Shown piece after piece: positions 59,605-64,000 of a stretch of 64,000 nt of DNA (positions are counted from its first letter, which is position 1; the number at the start of each line of letters is the position of its first letter). The notes under the pieces are model-generated. The model saw nothing but the letters and a program-made list of their open reading frames with translations, did not search any database and had not been told where the DNA came from. The stretch is from contig CAVSNJ010000014.1 in the NCBI GenBank assembly GCA_963729295.1, positions 1 to 64,000 of the forward strand, read 5' to 3'. This stretch comes from DATJLY01 sp963729295 (GTDB lineage: Bacteria > Pseudomonadota > Alphaproteobacteria > ATCC43930 > CGMCC-115725). Both the position numbers and the translations under genes were made by a program.

Positions 59605-60864
59605 GTGCACGCCGCCATCATCATCCTGGTCTTCGTCTTCGCGTATCTCGGCATGGCGGCGGGACGACTGCCGTGGCTGCAGGTGGACCGCACCGGCATC
59701 GCGCTTCTGGGCGTCATCGCGCTGCTCGGCACCGAGACGACGACGCTCGACGATCTCGGAGCGAGCATCGACATCTCGACCCTGGTGCTGCTGTTCGCGC
59801 TGATGATCATCTCGGCGCAATTCGCGGTCGCGGGTTTTTTCGATCTCTGCGCCGACTGGATCGTGACCAAGCGCGCGAGCCCGGCGCTGCTCCTGGCGCT
59901 GACCGTGGGCGTGTGCGGCGCGCTTTCGGCGCTCCTGGTGAACGACATCCTGGTGTTTGCGCTGGCGCCGCTCCTCATCGCCGGCGCGCGCTCGCAGGGC
60001 TTCGATCCGCGGCCCTTCCTCATTGCGTTGTGCGGCGCCAGCAACGCGGGCTCGGCCGCGACGCTCATCGGCAATCCGCAGAACATCCTGATCGGCCAGC
60101 TCGGCAATCTGAGCTTCGGCGTGTTCCTCCTCGCCTGCGCCGTGCCGGCGCTGTTCGGGCTGGTCGCGTTCTTCGCCGTGATCTGGCTGCTGTGGCACGA
60201 CCGCATCGACGGCACGGTGATGGCGGTGACGCGCGAGGTGCCCGAGGTGCCGCGCCATCCTTACGACCGCAGCCAGACGATCAAAGGCTTCGTCGCCATG
60301 GCGGTGCTGCTGATCCTGTTCATGACGCCGATCCCGCGCGAGATCGGCGGCCTCCTCATCGCCGCGGTCCTGCTCTCGAACCGCAAGATCACCAGCCGCA
60401 CCATGATCGCCGGCGTCGATTGGCCGCTGCTGCTGCTGTTCGTCTGCCTGTTCGCCATCACCGGCGCGCTCGCCGACACCGGCATGCCCTATCGCGCGCT
60501 CTCCTGGCTCGAGCAGTACGGTCTCCTGCCGGACAATCTCGCCGTGCTGGCGCCGCTCACGCTCTTTTCCAGCAACGTGATCGGCAACGTGCCGTCGGTG
60601 ATCCTGCTGTTGCAGATCTGGCCCAACCCGCCGCAAGGCGCGCTCTATGCGCTGGCGCTGCTGTCGTCGCTGTCGGGCAGCCTGCTGCTGACGGGCTCGC
60701 TCTCGAACCTCATCGTGGTCGAGCGCGCCGAGGCCTTTGGCGTGCGGCTGAGCTTCGCCGACTATGCCCGCGCCGGCATTCCCGCGACCCTCCTCTCGGT
60801 CGGATTCGCGTGTGCGTGGCTCGCCTGGACCGGCTGGCTGCCGTGGGTCTCGGGCGGAGGCTAG
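59605..60864 (+). CDS. ArsB/NhaD-type ion permease (SLC13-like)
   Basis: A 419-residue membrane protein starting at GTG 59605. About eleven helices. Family features include LALTVGVCGALSALLVNDILVFALAPLL, LCGASNAGSAATLIGNPQNILIG (the first hairpin motif with GNPQN) and LFSSNVIGNVPSVILLLQI (second hairpin motif). The family exports arsenite or exchanges sodium or dicarboxylates; NhaD or YbiR-like anion transport is equally likely. Its stop shares a CTAG with the stop of the convergent GGDEF gene. Confidence 0.9.
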   Translation: MHAAIIILVFVFAYLGMAAGRLPWLQVDRTGIALLGVIALLGTETTTLDDLGASIDISTLVLLFALMIISAQFAVAGFFDLCADWIVTKRASPALLLALTVGVCGALSALLVNDILVFALAPLLIAGARSQGFDPRPFLIALCGASNAGSAATLIGNPQNILIGQLGNLSFGVFLLACAVPALFGLVAFFAVIWLLWHDRIDGTVMAVTREVPEVPRHPYDRSQTIKGFVAMAVLLILFMTPIPREIGGLLIAAVLLSNRKITSRTMIAGVDWPLLLLFVCLFAITGALADTGMPYRALSWLEQYGLLPDNLAVLAPLTLFSSNVIGNVPSVILLLQIWPNPPQGALYALALLSSLSGSLLLTGSLSNLIVVERAEAFGVRLSFADYARAGIPATLLSVGFACAWLAWTGWLPWVSGGG

Positions 60865-61868
60865 GCCTTCGCGTCTTCTTCGGCCGGTTCGTCCTGCTCG
60901 ATGGCGACACGGTTGCGGCCTTCGCGCTTGGCGCGATAGAGCGCGGCGTCGGCGCGTTCGACGAAGGCCGAGAGCGGCTCGCCGGGGCGATACTCGGCGG
61001 CGCCGAAGGACAAGGTAATGCCGCCGTAATCCTGGTTCTTCTTGTCGCGCCCCACAACCTTGCGGCGCTGCAGCCCTTCGCGGATATGCTCGGCGACGGT
61101 CTGCGCGTCGCCGAGCGTGGTCTGCGGCAGGATGATGGCGAATTCCTCGCCGCCGAAGCGCGCCGACGTGTCGCGGCCCTTCACCGAATCGGTCAGCGAC
61201 CGCGCCACGAGGCGCAGCACCTGGTCGCCGATCTGGTGCCCGTAAGTGTCGTTGAAGCGCTTGAAATGGTCGATGTCGGCGAGCAGCAGGCAGAGGCGCT
61301 CGTCGTTCTCCATGGCGTCGCGCGCCGCTTCCCTGAGCCGCGTGTCGAACGATTTGCGGTTGGGGATGCCGGTCAGCGCGTCGGTCAGCGCCTCGCGCTG
61401 CACGGTCTCGAGGTGCTGCTTCAGCTCGCTCACCTCGCCCGAGGACTTGGTGAGCTTCTCCTCGAGCGTGCGGTTGCGCTCGGCGACGCGCTGCGTCTCG
61501 ACCACGAGGTCGGCGACGAGGGTCTGGATGTTGGTCGGTGCGCCGCCGTCGCCGATCTTCTCGGAGAAATCGTCGAGGGTGCGGCCGAAGGCGGTGGCGT
61601 CGCCGGATGCGGTTTCGATGTGCTTGCGGACCTGGTCGACGATGTGCGTGAGGCGCCCGCCGGTATCGCTCAGGACGGCGAGCTGGCCGGTGGCGTCGAA
61701 GAAGCGCGCATAGAGCTCGGAATTGAGGTCGGGCGTGAAGGTCTGCTTGTTCGATATGAGGATATCGAGCGTGCGCGTCAATTCGGGCTGCGTGCCGGCG
61801 GCAAAGGTGTACCACACCGCATAATTCTGCGGCGTGGGCGGGATCTCGTGGCCGTGCATGGCCTTCAT
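60861..61868 (-). CDS. Diguanylate cyclase (GGDEF domain)
   Basis: A 335-residue protein. The N-terminal helical region (IPPTPQNYAVWYTFAAG...) and a coiled coil (ETQRVAERNRTLEEKL) precede a GGDEF domain: DALTGIPNRKSFD, LADIDHFKRFNDTYGHQIGDQ, and FGGEEFAI with an intact active site. The inhibitory I-site Arg is replaced: KGRD instead of RxxD before ARFGGEEF. It should make cyclic di-GMP. In-frame coding similarity (ELSLQLADKA) continues upstream of ATG 61868, so the true start may be ATG 61919 with a one-base error in between. Confidence 0.9.
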   Translation of the reverse strand: MKAMHGHEIPPTPQNYAVWYTFAAGTQPELTRTLDILISNKQTFTPDLNSELYARFFDATGQLAVLSDTGGRLTHIVDQVRKHIETASGDATAFGRTLDDFSEKIGDGGAPTNIQTLVADLVVETQRVAERNRTLEEKLTKSSGEVSELKQHLETVQREALTDALTGIPNRKSFDTRLREAARDAMENDERLCLLLADIDHFKRFNDTYGHQIGDQVLRLVARSLTDSVKGRDTSARFGGEEFAIILPQTTLGDAQTVAEHIREGLQRRKVVGRDKKNQDYGGITLSFGAAEYRPGEPLSAFVERADAALYRAKREGRNRVAIEQDEPAEEDAKA

Positions 61869-61985
61869 GGCCTTGTCGGCGAGCTGCAGCGACAGTTCGA
61901 TTCTCGGCCGGCCCGTGCATTCGGAACCCCTGTACCCCGCGTTTTCTAGCCCGCGAGGAGTTAAGGTTCCGCCAAGATCGGATGG

Positions 61986-62495
61986 TTAACGGCGCTTGAG
62001 GCCGATGACGCGGCCGGCCTGGGCCGGGCGCGGCAGAGTGCGGTGCGCGGCCGCCATCGCATCGAGCCGCGCGCGCGTTTCGCCGGCCCAAGGCGCCGCG
62101 CGCCGCGTCGCGAACCCGACATGAAGCATCATGAGCTCGTTGGTGGCGGCGAGGTAGCCGTCGCCGGCGTGATACATCGCGTGAAAGAGGTGCGCGCGCT
62201 TCTCGTCGTGATCGAGGACGAGCGTCGTGATGCGGATCGGGTCGCCCGCCAGAAGCTCGTGCTCGAATGTGACATGCGCCTCGAGGATGAAGGTGCGGCC
62301 GAGCCGGTGCTCGACATAGCGCCAATCGATGCCGAGCTGCTCGGCGATCGTGTCGGTCGCGTGGTCGAAGGCGACGACGTAGTAGCCCACGTTCATGTGC
62401 CCGTTGCCGTCGACCCAGTCCGGCCGCACCACGGCGCGGTGCCGGTCGAACGGCGCCGCAAGATCCAGGGGCGGCAGGGGATAGGGAAAGGACAT
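61986..62495 (-). CDS. Thioesterase family protein (hot-dog fold)
   Basis: A 169-residue protein from ATG 62495. The core is VRPDWVDGNGHMNVGYYVVAFD, the 4HBT active-site loop with the Asp-x-Asn-Gly-His-Met-Asn pattern, followed by RTFILEAHVTFEHELLAGDP and HLFHAMYHAG. Such proteins hydrolyse acyl-CoA; close relatives are fused to or linked with carnitine dehydrogenase. ATG 62495 is used because longer reading runs into a repeat element. It lies downstream of the histidine kinase on the same strand. Confidence 0.88.
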   Translation of the reverse strand: MSFPYPLPPLDLAAPFDRHRAVVRPDWVDGNGHMNVGYYVVAFDHATDTIAEQLGIDWRYVEHRLGRTFILEAHVTFEHELLAGDPIRITTLVLDHDEKRAHLFHAMYHAGDGYLAATNELMMLHVGFATRRAAPWAGETRARLDAMAAAHRTLPRPAQAGRVIGLKRR

Positions 62496-62513
62496 CGTGC
62501 AACACTTTGCCCC

Positions 62514-62653
62514 AAAACCCCTCTCCGCGCGAAGCGGGGAGAGGGAGGGGCCCGTTGCGAAGCAACGGGAGGGTGAGGTGTGCGCGGCATCACCCACCTC
62601 ACCCGCTCGCTGCGCTCGCACCCTCTCCCCCCGCAAGCGGGCGGAGAGGGTTT
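62514..62653. repeat. GC-rich palindromic intergenic repeat, copy 2
   Basis: A 140-bp element built of stem-loops: CCTCTCCGC...GCGGGGAGAGG, CCCGTTGCGAAGCAACGGG, and CACCTCACCC pairing with GGGTGAGGTG. Its outer ends, AAACCCC-CTCTCCGC and GCGGAGAGGGTTT, pair with each other. The block CACCCGCTCGCTGCGCTCGCA matches the copy at 31,412-31,503. It separates the thioesterase from the histidine kinase and could end transcription or stabilise RNA. Confidence 0.75.
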
Positions 62654-62658
62654 AGGAA

Positions 62659-63996
62659 TCACGCCGCGCTGATGTGGTCGCGCAGCTCGCGGCCGACGAC
62701 GGCGGCGATCATGGCGGCGAGCTTGTCGATGCAATAGGGCTTGTCGAGCCGCGCCATGCCGGGGACGGCGCAGCTCGGCGCGTCGGCGTAGCCGGTCGCG
62801 AGGATGATCGGCAGGCCCGGGCGCAGGTCGCGCGCGAGCCTGGCGAGCTCGGTGCCGGACATGCCGGGCATGGCGTGGTCGGTGATGATGAGGTCGATCG
62901 GCGCGTCCGAGCGGATCACGTCGAGCGCCAGCGCCGCCGAGGACGTCATCACGACGCGGTGGCCGAGCTCGTGCAGCATCGCGCTTGTGCCCGACGCCAC
63001 CATCGGATCGTCGTCGACGAACAGCACGGCATAGGAGCGGCTCGGAGCGCGCGTCGAGGTGGACAGCGCCGGAAGCGGCCGCTCCGCCTCGTCCGGTCCC
63101 GCCACCGGCAGCCACAGCTCGACCTTCGTGCCAGCGCCGGTATGGCTGTGCAGCCGGATCGCGCCGCCCGATTGCGCGGCAAGCCCATAGACCATCGAGA
63201 GCCCGAGCCCGGTGCCCATGCCGGCGCCCTTGGTGGTGAAGAACGGCTCGGCCGCGCGCTTCAGCGTGGCCTCGTCCATGCCGCAGCCGTCGTCCACGAC
63301 CGAGACGCAGACATAGTCGCCGGAGACGAGCCCCTGCATCTGGCCGGCGGCAACGGATTCGGTGCGCGCGGCGATCGTCAGCGCGCCGCCATCGTCCATC
63401 GCGTCGCGCGCGTTCGCGGCGAGGTTCAGGAGCGCGAGCTCGAGCTGGTTCCGATCGACGCGCACGAGCGGCAGCGGCGCGCGGAAATCCGTCTCGATCT
63501 CGACCGCCGGGCCCAAAGAGCGGCGCAGCATCTCGACCATCGAGCCGACGAGGTGCGGCACGCTCACTGCCTCGGGCCGCAAATCCTGGCGCCGCGCGAA
63601 GGCGAGCATGCGCTTCGTCAAGGTGGCGCCGCGCTCGGCCGCCTGGACGGCGGAGCTGACCAGCGCGCGGCCCTTCACGCCCTCGGGCAGGATGCGCGCC
63701 AGGAGATCGAGATTGCCGAGGATCGCCATCAGCACATTGTTGAAGTCGTGCGCGAGACCGCCCGTGAGCTGGCCGAGGCTTTCGAGCTTCTGCATCTCGT
63801 GCACTTGCGCGAGCGCTTGCTCGCGCTCGGCCGTGCGCTCCTCGACGCGACGCTCAAGCTCGGGGTTGGTTTCGGCGAGTTTGGCCGAGCACGCGGGCGC
63901 GGGCGCTTGTTGCGCCGGCTGGACGGAGGAAGTTTCGCTCGGGAGTCCGGGGACGCCGGCGCGCACAGAGTCTTTTGCCCGATCGTAATGCGGCAT
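62659..63996 (-). CDS. Hybrid histidine kinase-response regulator (N-terminus may be cut off)
   Basis: At least 445 residues. A coiled coil (LERRVEERTAEREQALAQV) leads to the HisKA box LGQLTGGLAHDFNNVL (phospho-accepting His). The ATPase domain has LLNLAANARDAMDDGG (N box), VVDDGCGMDE (G1) and GTGLGLSMVYGLA (G2). The C-terminal receiver domain has LFVDDDPMV, LIITDHAMPGMSGTEL (phospho-acceptor Asp) and RLDKPY (Lys). No membrane segment is seen in this part. ATG 63996 is 5 bases from the window end, so sensor domains may lie outside. Confidence 0.9.
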   Translation of the reverse strand: MPHYDRAKDSVRAGVPGLPSETSSVQPAQQAPAPACSAKLAETNPELERRVEERTAEREQALAQVHEMQKLESLGQLTGGLAHDFNNVLMAILGNLDLLARILPEGVKGRALVSSAVQAAERGATLTKRMLAFARRQDLRPEAVSVPHLVGSMVEMLRRSLGPAVEIETDFRAPLPLVRVDRNQLELALLNLAANARDAMDDGGALTIAARTESVAAGQMQGLVSGDYVCVSVVDDGCGMDEATLKRAAEPFFTTKGAGMGTGLGLSMVYGLAAQSGGAIRLHSHTGAGTKVELWLPVAGPDEAERPLPALSTSTRAPSRSYAVLFVDDDPMVASGTSAMLHELGHRVVMTSSAALALDVIRSDAPIDLIITDHAMPGMSGTELARLARDLRPGLPIILATGYADAPSCAVPGMARLDKPYCIDKLAAMIAAVVGRELRDHISAA

Positions 63997-64000
63997 CGAT

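Noticed and set aside
59407..62565. 1,052-codon open frame on the minus strand across four genes
   Set aside because: It is a chance open frame in GC-rich DNA covering the permease, GGDEF and thioesterase genes in the wrong frame or strand.

Overview
The window comes from a high-GC Gram-negative bacterium, most likely an alphaproteobacterium of the Rhizobiales/Rhodospirillales type. The core order rpoD-dnaG-yqeY-carA-carB-greA, an Lrp regulator beside greA, an ELM1-family protein, DUF1127 and a CHASE2 cyclase with a FecR partner all fit that group. This is inferred from gene content and composition; no 16S gene is present.

Region 1 (about 1-16,982) is an integrative defence island of lower GC. 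A P4-type tyrosine integrase lies 164 bp from the 3' end of a CAT-anticodon tRNA (probably tRNA-Ile2), which is the expected attachment site. The far end of the island lies left of the window. The island holds a nuclease-STAND NTPase with a neighbouring TIR gene. Next comes a recombinase cassette: serine recombinase, tyrosine recombinase, a helix-turn-helix/zinc-ribbon protein and AlpA. Last is a Type III-like restriction-modification locus: beta-class methyltransferase, a small unknown protein, and a helicase-nuclease.

Region 2 (16,982-31,276) is intact backbone: rpoD, dnaG, yqeY, carA, carB, greA, an Lrp regulator, an ELM1-like protein, a double-PAP2 phosphatase and an ArnT-like glycosyltransferase. 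Region 3 (31,277-34,482) holds a short-repeat array and a 2.6-kb IS1595-type element with four passenger genes, including a putative HEPN RNase.

Region 4 (34,483-54,106) has an RNA helicase, a ferredoxin reductase and a separate Rieske ferredoxin, a FecR/CHASE2-cyclase operon, two ABC-type binding proteins, several flavin monooxygenases, an aldo/keto reductase, an enol-lactonase-like hydrolase, a PEP-mutase/isocitrate-lyase-family lyase and a lone LivF. Together these suggest catabolism of aromatic or heterocyclic compounds. Region 5 (54,107-64,000) holds DUF1127, a CDF metal exporter, uppP, prmA, uvrD, an ArsB/NhaD permease, a GGDEF protein, a thioesterase and a hybrid histidine kinase cut by the window edge.

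Many genes carry apparent single-base frameshifts whose reading frames can be restored by hand, including genes usually needed for growth (prmA, uvrD). Indel errors in the assembly explain most of these better than true pseudogenes do. I therefore give whole-gene coordinates and the approximate break points.
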